A stretch of 64,000 bases of DNA, taken from JBEEOW01 sp041191405 (GTDB lineage: Bacteria > Bacteroidota > Bacteroidia > Cytophagales > UBA9547). Shown piece by piece: positions 8,140-18,711 of the stretch (its first letter is position 1; each line of letters begins with the position of its first letter). The notes under the pieces were generated by a model that made no database searches, was not told the DNA's origin, and worked only from the letters and a program-made list of their open reading frames with translations. The position numbers and the translations under genes are program-made. The stretch is taken from contig JBEEOW010000018.1 of the NCBI GenBank assembly GCA_041191405.1, positions 1 to 64,000 on the forward strand, in the 5' to 3' direction.

Positions 8140-11100
8140 TTATTGAATTACTAATTGCTTCACAGCAATTCCTTTATCAGAATTAATTTTAACAACATAT
8201 ACTCCACTTGCTAACTCAGCAGTTGAGATATTAGAAGTATTTCCTGAAATAGATTTTGTTGCAACTACATTTCCATGTAAATCAACAATTGAAACTGTAC
8301 CTGAAACTGATTCAGTTAAGGAAACAGTTACATTGTCGGTTGCTGGGTTAGGGTAGATTGAAATTGATGTTGTATTAAATGTTTCTACATTTGTTAACAT
8401 ATTTACAACAATCGTTATTGAATCAGAACTTTTACAACCATTTCCATCTGTACCTTCAACTATATATTCAACACCATTTGTTGGTTCAAAGGCAACACCA
8501 TTAAATACATTTTTATTCCATGTGTAATTTGTTGCTCCTGTACCAATTAAAGTAATTTTCTCTCCGGTATTTACTGTATCATTTGGAGTTACAATTATTC
8601 CAACTGATGGTAACAAATTTACTACTGCATCAACTGCTACTCTTCCTGATTCACATCCATCAATTACTGAGCTCACAAAATAAGTAGTTGTTTTGTTAAT
8701 TACTGGAGTTGATAAATCAAAAGCTGCCGAATCAACAACGTTACCATTTACTTGTGCATCATACATTTTGTAATACGATGTCATTACACCTCCTAATCTA
8801 GCATTAAAATTTGCACCAATTTGCACTTTTCCTTCTCCACAAATCGCTGATGTAGCTTGTGGAAGTGGATTTTCTGGTATTGATTTAATTGTCAAGTTCA
8901 ATGTAAGTACAGAATCACAACCAACTGCATTTACTAAAGTATCTTTATAAATTCCAGATTGAGTTATTGTCATATTATTAAAAACATAAGAACCACAAGC
9001 TGATTTATTCATCGATGAAGCTGTTGGTTGTTTTACAACTGCAGTTACTTTAGCTTTAGCAGACTCACAACCATTCAATTTTTCTGTAATCCAAAAATCA
9101 GTTGTTTGAGTTATTACTGGTGTTGTCGTTCCTTCGTAATAAACATTATTATCTGTAGCTGAAACATATAATGTATATGGATTTGAAGGTTTTGCTAATC
9201 TTCTTGAATCCATGAAAGTAACTTCTCCTGAACCACAAATTGGCTCTGCACTTAAATATGTAGGAGCTGATGGTGTAATATTTATTGTTAAATCTAAAGT
9301 AACAACTGAATCACAACCCACTGCATTTACAAGTGTATCTTTGTAAATTCCAGATTGAGTTATTGTCATGTTGTTGAAAACATAAGAATCACAAACCGAT
9401 TTAACCATTAAAGATGTAGATTTTTGTTTTACCAGTACTGAAACTTTTGCTCTCTGAGATTCGCAACCTTCATAACTTTGAGTAAGCCAAAAATCTGTAT
9501 TTTGAGAAACTAATGGAGTAGTTAAATCATTTGCAACTAAATTTCCACCAATTTCTGCATCATACATTTTGAAAGGAGATACAGGAGTTGATAGTCTTCC
9601 TGGACCATTTAAAGTTACAGTACCTGGACCACAAATAGGGTCAGCACTTAAATAAGTTGGTGCTGAGGGTGTAGTCGTAACGGTTCCAGTCACTGGTATA
9701 TTTTGAGTAGTAGCTCCTGTAGATGAAATAGATACGTTACCACTTGGATTGCCAGTTGCTGATGATGTTAATCTAACATAAATTGAAGTGCTTGAAATTG
9801 TACCACTAGATGGGCTTAAAGAAACACTACTTCCATACCCACTACCCGACGAAGTAGATACTTCAAAACCTGTTGGAGCTGTTATAACAATATTTGATGT
9901 TAAACCAGCACCAGAAACGGTAAAACTTTGTGAGGCTGAAGAAGTTCCAGAGCAAGAGGTATATGCAGATAATGTTCCAGTTACAGTGATTGAAGTTGCA
10001 GAAGGGAAAGAAACCACAGCTTTTACATCATTAGTTCCAACTACTCTGAAATTGTCTCCATCTGCAGCAATTGCTCTCAATCTTCCTGTGGTACCTACAG
10101 CTACTGCATCCCAAGTACTACCATTGTCAGTAGAATAAACAATATAAGCATTAAAGGGAGTTGCATTTTGATTGGCTACAACTACCCATCTTCCATTACT
10201 ATAAGAAATCGCTCCAACACCTACTGACCCCAATTTTATATTATTTGTTTTTGATGCTGCCAAGTATATTGGACTTTGAAAAGTGGTTGAAGTAATATCA
10301 GAAATTGTTAGTGAGAAAAATTCTCTATCTGCACTTGTTGCCGAATTTATCCTTCCAATTAAAATATATCTGGTGCCATCGTATGCTATATCATGAAAAT
10401 GTCCAACTAAAGTAGTAGGATTTGTAGTCCAATTTATTCCATCTGAAGAATAAGCCAATCTCGTAACCCCAGTATTGGAAGTAGCTCCTCCCACTGCAAT
10501 AAATTTCCCATTTAAATAACGTACACTATAAAAGTTACTACCTGCAGCTCCGTCTTTGTTAGCTTGAGTCCAGGTTGTACCATTACTAGAATACATGATA
10601 ACTCCTTGATTTCCTACTGCTACATATTTACTATTACCGTAAGCAATAGATTTAAGAGCATCAGATGTACCTACAGTGCTATTTGTCCAAGTAATTCCAT
10701 CGGATGAAGAAGATGTATTACCAGAATTTCCAACTGCATAGTATTGACTGCCATTGTATATTACAGCATTTAAAGCATTTACACCGTAATTTGTTTTGTT
10801 TGACCAATTAGACCAATCAGATGAATTATATATAATTCCCTCAGAAGAACCAGTATTTCCAACAGCAATGAAAGTATTCCCATTTTTAACTAATCCATTA
10901 TAACTTCCAGTAGGATAATTAAAATTTATACCATCAGTTGAATAAGCTAATCCTTCATTACCCAAAACAAATGAATATCCATTTAAATACTCTGCATTTT
11001 GTACTACAACCGAATTTGTTTTAACCTGATGAGTCCAAGTTGTGCCATCTGTAGAAGTTAATACAGCGCCATATCCACCAAGATAGCTGGTAGAACCAAA

Positions 11101-11964
11101 TAAAGAAACTTTTGTTCCATCATAAATCCCATTAAACATTTGATTTAAAGCGGATGGAGCAGTACCTCTTATGGTTGTTGTTGAATTATTAGGAAGGTTA
11201 ACAGTGTATCCAGAAATATCAGTCCAACTACTTGCATTTGAAGAAGTATATGTTTCACCACTACTTGTAAAAACATAAAATTTATCTTTTAAAAACTTTA
11301 TAGAATTTAAACTTTGTCCACTCGATGCAACTGTAGACATTGACCACGAATTAGAAGCACCTGTAGAGGAATAAAATACATATGAATTATTACTAACATT
11401 ATCTCTTGCCCCAATTGCAAAAACATTATTCCCATAGGTAATGTTCATAAAAATATATGATGATGATCCTGCAGTGATCTGCGACCAAGTAATGCCGTCT
11501 GTTGATTTTAATAACACATTTGGACTTGCAGTAGCATAAAAAGCTCCCGAAATATAATTAACACTTGTTATACTAGTGGAAATTCCAGAAGTACGTGTTG
11601 TCCAACTTACTCCATCTGTTGAAGTTAAAATTAATCCATTGTCACCTGTAAATACAAATATACCATTTGCATATACCGCTGACTGAAAAACTGCAGTTGA
11701 AGGTATGCTTGCATCAGTAAGCTTAGTCCAGTTTTTTGCATCTGATGATGAATACAATAACCCTGGAGACAGAGAATAATTCCCTCCAGTTATATATTTT
11801 CCATTGCCATACGCTAAAGCCCTTAAAGGTGCTGTTGAGGAAATTGGCAATCCTTGTTGTAAGGTAACTGTGGGTGCTTGAGCACTTAAATCACTTAACA
11901 GACAAGTAAAAATTCCTGTTAAAATGTAAAGTAACTTTAGATTTAACCTTTGTTTAATTTTCAT
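8140..11964 (-). CDS. T9SS-exported Asp-box beta-propeller adhesin-like protein
   Basis: A 1274-residue secreted protein. Signal peptide 1-29 ends in LSAQA. Residues about 30-650 hold around a dozen repeats of the S-x-DG-x-x-W(T/S) type (YSSDGITWT and variants), as in BNR/Asp-box or photosystem II assembly-factor-like propellers. A beta-sandwich module around 660-760 (with TGNPSG) is shared with the protein at 14756-18478. Two internal repeats carrying YVFNNMTITQSGIYKDTL follow. The last 75 or so residues are a type A T9SS sorting domain (IYPNPATDNVTV to KQLVIQ). It is probably a surface or secreted binding protein; no catalytic residues are recognised. The sorting-domain DNA is nearly identical to that of the next two genes. 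Confidence 0.88.
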   Translation of the reverse strand: MKIKQRLNLKLLYILTGIFTCLLSDLSAQAPTVTLQQGLPISSTAPLRALAYGNGKYITGGNYSLSPGLLYSSSDAKNWTKLTDASIPSTAVFQSAVYANGIFVFTGDNGLILTSTDGVSWTTRTSGISTSITSVNYISGAFYATASPNVLLKSTDGITWSQITAGSSSYIFMNITYGNNVFAIGARDNVSNNSYVFYSSTGASNSWSMSTVASSGQSLNSIKFLKDKFYVFTSSGETYTSSNASSWTDISGYTVNLPNNSTTTIRGTAPSALNQMFNGIYDGTKVSLFGSTSYLGGYGAVLTSTDGTTWTHQVKTNSVVVQNAEYLNGYSFVLGNEGLAYSTDGINFNYPTGSYNGLVKNGNTFIAVGNTGSSEGIIYNSSDWSNWSNKTNYGVNALNAVIYNGSQYYAVGNSGNTSSSSDGITWTNSTVGTSDALKSIAYGNSKYVAVGNQGVIMYSSNGTTWTQANKDGAAGSNFYSVRYLNGKFIAVGGATSNTGVTRLAYSSDGINWTTNPTTLVGHFHDIAYDGTRYILIGRINSATSADREFFSLTISDITSTTFQSPIYLAASKTNNIKLGSVGVGAISYSNGRWVVVANQNATPFNAYIVYSTDNGSTWDAVAVGTTGRLRAIAADGDNFRVVGTNDVKAVVSFPSATSITVTGTLSAYTSCSGTSSASQSFTVSGAGLTSNIVITAPTGFEVSTSSGSGYGSSVSLSPSSGTISSTSIYVRLTSSATGNPSGNVSISSTGATTQNIPVTGTVTTTPSAPTYLSADPICGPGTVTLNGPGRLSTPVSPFKMYDAEIGGNLVANDLTTPLVSQNTDFWLTQSYEGCESQRAKVSVLVKQKSTSLMVKSVCDSYVFNNMTITQSGIYKDTLVNAVGCDSVVTLDLTINITPSAPTYLSAEPICGSGEVTFMDSRRLAKPSNPYTLYVSATDNNVYYEGTTTPVITQTTDFWITEKLNGCESAKAKVTAVVKQPTASSMNKSACGSYVFNNMTITQSGIYKDTLVNAVGCDSVLTLNLTIKSIPENPLPQATSAICGEGKVQIGANFNARLGGVMTSYYKMYDAQVNGNVVDSAAFDLSTPVINKTTTYFVSSVIDGCESGRVAVDAVVNLLPSVGIIVTPNDTVNTGEKITLIGTGATNYTWNKNVFNGVAFEPTNGVEYIVEGTDGNGCKSSDSITIVVNMLTNVETFNTTSISIYPNPATDNVTVSLTESVSGTVSIVDLHGNVVATKSISGNTSNISTAELASGVYVVKINSDKGIAVKQLVIQ

Positions 11965-12059
11965 AAATAATTAGTTGTTTGATTTTTGACAATATTTTCT
12001 TGTACTAATTTTTAACTTAAAAGTTTCAAAAAAAAATGTATAAATAATTGAAACTAACC

Positions 12060-12095
12060 AAAAAAAATGCCTCGAATTTCTCCGAGGCATTTTTT
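12060..12095 (-). terminator. Terminator of the beta-helix T9SS gene
   Basis: The TGCCTCG/CGAGGCA stem with the same 8-base loop as at 8049-8080 is flanked by A and T runs. It lies 54 bp past the stop codon of the gene at 12149-14584. Confidence 0.85.
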
Positions 12096-12103
12096 GTTTG
12101 GTT

Positions 12104-12136
12104 AGACCTATAAGGTTTTAAAACCCTTATAGGTCT
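12104..12136. repeat. 33-bp perfect palindrome in a 3' UTR
   Basis: AGACCTATAAGG (12104-12115) pairs perfectly with CCTTATAGGTCT (12125-12136). It sits between the stop codon at 12149 and the terminator at 12060-12095. From memory, this palindrome type recurs between genes in many Bacteroidota genomes. It replaces the heptad arm found at this position in the two related 3' ends. Confidence 0.8.
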
Positions 12137-12148
12137 GCTTATATAAAT

Positions 12149-14584
12149 TTACTGAATAACCAATTGCTTAACAGCAATTCCTTTATCAGAATTAATTTTA
12201 ACAACATATACCCCACTTGCTAACTCAGCAGTTGAGATGTTTGAAGTATTTCCTGAAATAGATTTTGTAGCAACTACATTTCCATGTAAATCAACAATTG
12301 AAACTGTACCTGAAACTGATTCAGTTAAGGAAACAGTTACATTGTCGGTTGCTGGGTTAGGGTAGATTGAGAAATTTGATACAATTGAATTTTCTAATCC
12401 AGTTGCAACAACCTCTACATATCTGTAACCTGATGTGTCTGAACATAATCCTCCTTTACCAAATGATTGTGTTATAACCACAGCATAAGTACCAGTTTTA
12501 GTTGGCAAGTAAGAACGATTTGTTTCACCATCAATTTTTGTTTTTGTATCAACATTAATCCACTGATATGTTTGATTTGCAACATTAGCAGTGATAACAC
12601 CATTTTGTAAAGCAACAGCAGTATCTACTACATTTACAAATACCATTGCCGTAGAAGTATCTTTGCCACAAGTGTTTGATACAATTGTGAAAATAGTAAC
12701 ACCATTTAAGTTTGCATCAACATTAAACTCTACAGAATCCTTAGTTTCACTTGGTTGAACCATCCAATTTGTTCCATCGGTCATTCCCCAGTTATAATTT
12801 AAGTTTTCACCTTCAGCTACAACTTTAAACTTAGCAACAGATCCATTACAGAATGTTTGATTCATTAAATCAGTAGTAACTACTGGTTTTAAACAAGATA
12901 ATCCATCAAATTCATAAGCTCCAATATCTCTTTTACCATTTGCATATAATCCTCTTTGGTCTTTGTTTGGAACATCTGCCCCAGTTGTACCCGCATTAAT
13001 CGCAGGGCTGTTTGCTAACAAAGCAATAGTTTGAGTAGCTCCACCATTGTTTCCTAAAGTGCTTAATAATGGGTCAGTACTTATTACATTTTCTGCAGCA
13101 ATATTAAAGTATGAAACTGATGATGCTCCAATAATTGAATTATAAGCTTCCGAATTTTTATTATAATAAGCATTTGTTACAAAATCTAAACCGTTCGTAT
13201 TTCCATAAATAATAGAATTTTTTACATTTTGATACGAGCTATTTGTAGCGTAATACCCAGCCCCCATTTTAGCTGAATTAGCTGTAATAGTTGAGTTGAT
13301 AATGTATGTTTCATCACCATTTGAATATAAACCTCCTCCTTGTTCAGATGGGGATGGAGTTGATGCTGTATTATTAGCTATTGTAGAATTAATAATTTGC
13401 ATTCCACCATTTGAAGATATGCCACCACCTGTAGTTTGACCAGGTCCGATCAAAGAATTATTTGTTATTTCACTATTTATTAAAGTGATACTAACGCAAT
13501 AAATTCCTCCTCCAGCTGCATATGGGGTATTATTTCCCGAATATGAAGCTGAATTATTCTTAACGGCACAATTTCTAACAATTAGGTGTCCATCCGATTT
13601 AATACCTCCACCAAAAGGATTTCCATTAGTGACAAATTTACCGTTTTGAATTGTTAAATTTACAAATTCAACAGTATCGTATGAAGTCACAGTAAAAACT
13701 CTACCAGTAGCAGTATTAGGTGTTGCGGCTGCTTGAATAATTGTTTTGTCGGCTCCTTCACCTTGAATAATTATTCCATTTGGAACGGTAATATTAACTT
13801 CAGTAAAAGTTTCTCCTGAAATTTTTACAATATCTCCTTTTTGAGCCTGAGCAACAGCAGCAGTCACGGTTGTAAAATCAGCTCCTGAAGAAGCAACTGT
13901 GAATAAACTTCTAAATTTAATTGTTATATCTTGATTATATCCAGCTACTTCAGATGTATCACCACCAGAAACAGAAGAATTTAAAAATCTAACATTTAAC
14001 GAAGTATTAGCTGCTTGCGTATGATTGGTTGCACTTCCATTTAGTTTTAATACCAAAGTTGAATCGCTTAATTTTATTAACTTTGCTGATATACCAGAAG
14101 GAAGATTCGTAAGTGCAACTTTATCGTCAGCAATAAAATCATCTCCTACATTACCCGTAAATACTTCTCCGTTGAATTTATTAATTGCAAAATGAACAAT
14201 TCCTTCTAATTTCCCATTATTCAATTTAGACTCAACTAAAGTTTCATTGTCTTTAGAAATATTTTTACCTTCAGGTGTAATAGTAATACCCATCCAACCA
14301 GTTAATGGTGGATTGCCAATGTTCGAACTTTGATCATCGCTCATAATCATTCCTGGCATCATTTCACGTCCTATTTGCCAAGAGCAACATCCATCATATC
14401 CAATGGCATAATTCATTCCTCCTCCTGTGGATTTTACAAAATAGGGTTTACCATTTTGGATACCAGTTTCCACATAAAGACCATTCATGTCATTATTCCA
14501 TGAACCTGATACTACTAGATTCACAGCCCAGCTGTGAATACTTGCTAATAAAATTAGCATAAATGAGAGTGTTGTTTTTTGCAT
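12149..14584 (-). CDS. T9SS-exported right-handed beta-helix protein (choice-of-anchor Q type)
   Basis: An 811-residue secreted protein. Signal peptide 1-20 is followed by a beta-rich domain. A parallel beta-helix from about 235 to 470 has repeats like GGGISSNGGMQIINSTIANN. A segment typical of the choice-of-anchor Q family (GNNGGATQTIALLANSPAIN through RDIGAYEF) lies around 500-555. An Ig-like region near 565-720 is strongly similar to the matching region of the protein at 14756-18478. A T9SS type A sorting domain (IYPNPATDNV to KQLVIQ) ends it. Beta-helix proteins of this kind bind or cleave polysaccharides, but no lyase active site is evident, so binding or adhesion is the safer guess. Confidence 0.88.
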   Translation of the reverse strand: MQKTTLSFMLILLASIHSWAVNLVVSGSWNNDMNGLYVETGIQNGKPYFVKSTGGGMNYAIGYDGCCSWQIGREMMPGMIMSDDQSSNIGNPPLTGWMGITITPEGKNISKDNETLVESKLNNGKLEGIVHFAINKFNGEVFTGNVGDDFIADDKVALTNLPSGISAKLIKLSDSTLVLKLNGSATNHTQAANTSLNVRFLNSSVSGGDTSEVAGYNQDITIKFRSLFTVASSGADFTTVTAAVAQAQKGDIVKISGETFTEVNITVPNGIIIQGEGADKTIIQAAATPNTATGRVFTVTSYDTVEFVNLTIQNGKFVTNGNPFGGGIKSDGHLIVRNCAVKNNSASYSGNNTPYAAGGGIYCVSITLINSEITNNSLIGPGQTTGGGISSNGGMQIINSTIANNTASTPSPSEQGGGLYSNGDETYIINSTITANSAKMGAGYYATNSSYQNVKNSIIYGNTNGLDFVTNAYYNKNSEAYNSIIGASSVSYFNIAAENVISTDPLLSTLGNNGGATQTIALLANSPAINAGTTGADVPNKDQRGLYANGKRDIGAYEFDGLSCLKPVVTTDLMNQTFCNGSVAKFKVVAEGENLNYNWGMTDGTNWMVQPSETKDSVEFNVDANLNGVTIFTIVSNTCGKDTSTAMVFVNVVDTAVALQNGVITANVANQTYQWINVDTKTKIDGETNRSYLPTKTGTYAVVITQSFGKGGLCSDTSGYRYVEVVATGLENSIVSNFSIYPNPATDNVTVSLTESVSGTVSIVDLHGNVVATKSISGNTSNISTAELASGVYVVKINSDKGIAVKQLVIQ

Positions 14585-14662
14585 ATATTAAAATATATTG
14601 TTTGAAATTTTAATTACGCTAATATTATTTTTTTGTTTCATTTTTTAAAAACTACCCCCTCC

Positions 14663-14697
14663 AAAAAAAATGCCTCGAATTTCTCCGAGGCATTTTT
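14663..14697 (-). terminator. Terminator of the GEVED-domain T9SS gene
   Basis: Third copy of the TGCCTCG/CGAGGCA hairpin with an identical loop and A/T flanks. It lies 59 bp past the stop codon of the gene at 14756-18478. Confidence 0.85.
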
Positions 14698-14718
14698 GGT
14701 ATTAGAAACAGATTTTGA

Positions 14719-14755
14719 CTTTAGAAAGAACCCTAAACTCTTAACCCTAAACTAT
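14719..14755. repeat. Heptad-repeat arm (single arm)
   Basis: Seven-bp units (ACCCTAA, ACTCTTA type) identical to the right arm at 8103-8139. No left arm is present beyond the terminator here, so only half of the element was copied with the cassette. Confidence 0.7.
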
Positions 14756-17700
14756 TTATTGAATTACTAATTGCTTCACAGCCATTCCTTTATCAGAATT
14801 AATTTTAACAACATATACTCCACTTGCAAACTCAGCAGTTGAGATATTTGAAGTATTTCCTGAAATAGATTTTGTAGCAACTACATTTCCATTCATGTCA
14901 ACAATTGAAACTGTACCTGAAACTGATTCTGTGAATGAAACAGTTACATTGTCGGTTGCTGGGTTAGGGTAGATTGAGAAATTTGATACAATTGAATTTT
15001 CTAAACCAGTTGCAACAACCTCCACATATCTTGCACCTGATGTATCTGTACAATATCTTCCTTTACCAAAATATTGCGTAATTACAACTGCATAAGTGCC
15101 CGTTTTTGTTGGAGAATATGCTCGATTTGTTTCACCATCAATAATTGATTTGGTATCCATGTTTACCCATTGATATTCCTCATCAGTTATATTTGCTGAA
15201 ATTATTCCATTTTGAACAGAAACAGCAGTATCAACAACCATTACACTCAAATTAGCCAAAGAAGTATCTTTTCCACATGTATTTGATACTATTGTGAATA
15301 TTTTAACACCATCTAAACCACCATCTACCTCAAATTCTACTGAATCCTTAGTTTCACTTGGTTCAATCATCCAGTTTGTTCCGTCAGTCATTCCCCAGTT
15401 ATAATTTAAGTTTTCACCATCAGAAACAACTTTAAACTTAGCAATAGAACCGTTACAAATTGTCAAATCAATTAATTCTTGAGAAATTTCTGGTTTATCT
15501 ATCACATATACATTTATCTCTGATGAATCTGAATAGCAACCATTATCTGAAGCTTTTACATAAAATTTAGTATTAAATAACATTGATTGAGTATTAAAAC
15601 TTGACCCAGTTCCAATAGAATCTCCATTTACATTGTACCAAGTATAATCATATAATTCTCCACAATTTCTACAACCTGATATTCTACCTGCAGAAATTGT
15701 TTCCACAGAAATTGTAGTTGTATTACCAGAACAAACTGGATTAATTGATAATACTTTAGGTGTAGGTATATTTAAAATTACAGCATTCACAATAGTTGGT
15801 TGAGAAATACAACCGTTCATTTCTGCTGTTACTGTATATGTTTCGGTTGATTTTAAAATAGGTGTTGTAAAATCTGCATCATTAAAAACAGAATCTCCTT
15901 TACTATTTTTCCATAAATAAATGTTATCATCTCCACAATTTCTACAATTAATTTTCACAGGCATTAATGCATTAAAAGTAAAACTTCCTTCCTTACATTG
16001 TGGACCAGCAGTTGAAATATAAGGTTTTTCAGGAGTTGCAGTAACTAATGCTAATGTAGGTGTACGAGGTGACTCACATCCAGAAACTTCAACTGAAGCA
16101 TAATAATAAGTTGAACTATTTAAAGTACCTGTAACAAACGTACTTCCTGTATGTACAAGTGTACCATTTGTTGAAGCATCGTACCATTTAATTGAATATA
16201 ATTGACCACTAGTTCTATTTTCAGCAAGTTTTGCCATTAATGTTAATGTACCATTATCACAAACAGAATCGCCTTGTGTTTCTGGAGCCATTGGAGTAAC
16301 AATAACTGTCCCATTAATTCCTAAACTTGTTGGAGCAGCTCCAGTTGATGAAATTGATATGTCTCCTGATGGATTTCCTGTAGCATTTGAGGCTAATCTT
16401 GCATAAATTGTGGTTGAAGAAACAATACCTGCAACTTGTGTTAAAGTTACACTCGATGCATAACCACTTGCCTCAACAGTAGAAATTTCAAACCCTGTTG
16501 GTGCATTAATTGCAATATCATTTGTCAAATCTGAACCTGCAACTGTAAAAGTCTGTGAAACAGAAGCCTTACCACTACATGTAGTAAAAGCAGAAAGAGA
16601 ACCTGATTTAGAAATAGTTGGATTCAAAACAACTGAAGTTGGGAAACTTAAACCTCCTACTACAAAATCTAAATCTGCAATTTTATTAAAAACACCACCT
16701 GAAGTAGGAATGGTATATACTTTTGAAGTACCATTGTCTTCATAAGTAGCTACATAAACAGTTGATTTATTATTATCAACTTTTACCTGATAAAGAGGAA
16801 CTCCATTTATTGTTCCAAGAGTTGTTCCTGAACCACTTCCAACAATACTTCTTTTATGTAAAACACCGTTCCCAGATTCTGTTTCAACCCAATAAAGCGT
16901 GTTATTTGTAACATCTAAACTATATAACGCATTTAATGTTGAATACAATTCTACACTATTTTTACCATCAGTATCTGATTCATATAAATGATATTTATTA
17001 TCTCCATAAGAATAGAATACAAAATATAATTTATTATTATGGAAATCAATATCTTTTGGTTCCCCAATAAGTGTTTTGTCAAATTGCCCCACATCTCCCG
17101 ATATTGAAGTAATTGAACTTCCATCAAGATTAGCACTAAATAGACCGTTATATTGAATTACAAACATTTTTCCGCCACCTAAAGCAACTCCTCCAGGATA
17201 ATCACCATTATTAAATACTGAAGTAGGATTAGATAGATCAGTTTTTGAAACATAAATATCGCTACCAAGTGAGCCTGTACCGCCCCAATACATTTTACCT
17301 GTATTTTCATCCAATTCTAAATCATAAGTATATCCGTAATTAATATTAGTACTTAATACTTTTGAAAGATTTATAGATTTGTTATTTCTATCAAATGGAG
17401 CAGACACAATTTTATTTGGAGCAGATGAACTTACAATTAACATATTATCAGTATATCCTGCTGATGGCTTCACTTCTTGATTTATAGTTTTAGAATTTAA
17501 ACTATATGCAGTTACACCTCCATTTGAAGAAACATTGGCTAAAGTGGCATTACTACCTGAACTCATATCCCAAGCCTTAATAGTTATTGTTGCAGTTTCA
17601 GTATTTACACTTGGAACATAACGAACACTTGAACTATCATTCAAAAGAAGAGCACTTGTTGTACTTACAGAACCAACAGATGTCCAAACACCATTTGATG

Positions 17701-18478
17701 TTTTATATTGCCAAATACCATTACCTGTTGTTCCAGTTATTACTATACCTTGTCTATCTGAACATGGGTCAGCATCGGTAATAAGTTTAGTTGTATTACC
17801 AGCTGATTTAATTAAACTTTTAACAGAAATTCCATCATTATCAGTTTGACTTGTATTAATACTGTTCAAAACCGGACTTGCAGATAAATCCAATACAGGA
17901 GCAGTATTATTTGCTATTGTTACAATATAATCTTCTACTTCTCCATTAACAGATCCACAAGGTGTAACTGTAGCATTTGCCATTGAAGCAATAAATCTCA
18001 TTCTAACATTTCCTGAAACTGCATTTTGAGGAACAGTAAAACTAAAATCCCCACTTTTATAATTACCACTATTTGCAGGGATAAAATTTATAAATTCTCC
18101 ACATTTTTCATTTAAATCTTCAAAATCACCATCATTGTTCCAATCTCCATAAGCAGTTACCTTATAATCTACTAGTGTATTCAAGGTTGTCATTACAGTA
18201 ATCCAAATACCAGTAGAGCATTGTCGTTTAAGAATAGTTCCAGAGCTAGAACCCAATGTAGTAGTATAACCAGTGTTATTTGTATTGATATGATCAGCCC
18301 CACCACTTACATCTGATGTTCTATGAGCAAAAAATACCCTATTCAAATAAACTTGATTATTAGAAATAGTTGGCGAACAGTATCCAACCTTCAAAGCTTT
18401 GTCATTCGCAAATAATCCATTATGCAAACACAATAAACCTAATAATAAGCTTGTTAACTTTGTGACTTCTTTTATCAT
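14756..18478 (-). CDS. T9SS-exported GEVED-domain and beta-propeller protein
   Basis: A 1240-residue secreted protein with a signal peptide of about 24 residues. A GEVED domain at about 75-190 ends in VNGEVEDYIVTI and includes the DWNNDGDFED segment. Residues about 335-610 resemble a low-density-lipoprotein-receptor-like propeller (YWGGTGSLGSDIYVSKTDL). The TGNPSG beta-sandwich module around 620-710 is shared with the protein at 8140-11964. Several Ig-like and Cys-containing modules follow, two with the cluster CRNCG. An Ig-like segment shared with the protein at 12149-14584 and a T9SS type A sorting domain complete it. No catalytic motif is recognised; a surface adhesin or matrix protein is most likely. 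Transcription diverges from the LpxH-like gene. Confidence 0.88.
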   Translation of the reverse strand: MIKEVTKLTSLLLGLLCLHNGLFANDKALKVGYCSPTISNNQVYLNRVFFAHRTSDVSGGADHINTNNTGYTTTLGSSSGTILKRQCSTGIWITVMTTLNTLVDYKVTAYGDWNNDGDFEDLNEKCGEFINFIPANSGNYKSGDFSFTVPQNAVSGNVRMRFIASMANATVTPCGSVNGEVEDYIVTIANNTAPVLDLSASPVLNSINTSQTDNDGISVKSLIKSAGNTTKLITDADPCSDRQGIVITGTTGNGIWQYKTSNGVWTSVGSVSTTSALLLNDSSSVRYVPSVNTETATITIKAWDMSSGSNATLANVSSNGGVTAYSLNSKTINQEVKPSAGYTDNMLIVSSSAPNKIVSAPFDRNNKSINLSKVLSTNINYGYTYDLELDENTGKMYWGGTGSLGSDIYVSKTDLSNPTSVFNNGDYPGGVALGGGKMFVIQYNGLFSANLDGSSITSISGDVGQFDKTLIGEPKDIDFHNNKLYFVFYSYGDNKYHLYESDTDGKNSVELYSTLNALYSLDVTNNTLYWVETESGNGVLHKRSIVGSGSGTTLGTINGVPLYQVKVDNNKSTVYVATYEDNGTSKVYTIPTSGGVFNKIADLDFVVGGLSFPTSVVLNPTISKSGSLSAFTTCSGKASVSQTFTVAGSDLTNDIAINAPTGFEISTVEASGYASSVTLTQVAGIVSSTTIYARLASNATGNPSGDISISSTGAAPTSLGINGTVIVTPMAPETQGDSVCDNGTLTLMAKLAENRTSGQLYSIKWYDASTNGTLVHTGSTFVTGTLNSSTYYYASVEVSGCESPRTPTLALVTATPEKPYISTAGPQCKEGSFTFNALMPVKINCRNCGDDNIYLWKNSKGDSVFNDADFTTPILKSTETYTVTAEMNGCISQPTIVNAVILNIPTPKVLSINPVCSGNTTTISVETISAGRISGCRNCGELYDYTWYNVNGDSIGTGSSFNTQSMLFNTKFYVKASDNGCYSDSSEINVYVIDKPEISQELIDLTICNGSIAKFKVVSDGENLNYNWGMTDGTNWMIEPSETKDSVEFEVDGGLDGVKIFTIVSNTCGKDTSLANLSVMVVDTAVSVQNGIISANITDEEYQWVNMDTKSIIDGETNRAYSPTKTGTYAVVITQYFGKGRYCTDTSGARYVEVVATGLENSIVSNFSIYPNPATDNVTVSFTESVSGTVSIVDMNGNVVATKSISGNTSNISTAEFASGVYVVKINSDKGMAVKQLVIQ

Positions 18479-18711
18479 AAATATGAATTTAATTTTTTAC
18501 AAAAGTTGTATACTTAAAAGCTTACTGAAGGGTTACAGAAAAATACTTATATATGAAATTTTACCACCTATCCCAAACTTTTAACAATAACTTCATTTTT
18601 AAATCCATTAAGTAAGGTTAAGTTAATTTTTAAGTAATAATATATTGAAATTGAAATTGTAGTTTGCAATTGGTAAAAAATGATAAAATACATATCATTT
18701 ACCTTACATTA

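Larger units (their letters stand above)
14663..14965. repeat. Duplicated 3'-end cassette (terminator, 3' UTR, sorting domain)
   Basis: This stretch matches 8049-8350 over about 300 bp, with only around a dozen differences by eye. It includes the terminator, the heptad arm at 14719-14755, the 3' UTR and the codons of the T9SS sorting domain. The gene at 12149-14584 shares the sorting-domain and terminator parts but has a different spacer. Confidence 0.85.

Noticed and set aside
9788..10138. Plus-strand ORF of 116 codons inside the first T9SS gene
   Set aside because: It is antisense to a long, well-supported coding frame, and its composition mirrors the Thr/Ser-rich codons of the real gene. 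It has no homology or start signals.
18664..18711. Longer start for the LpxH-like protein
   Set aside because: The 16 extra residues precede the usual family start, and the motif spacing fits the Met at 18712.
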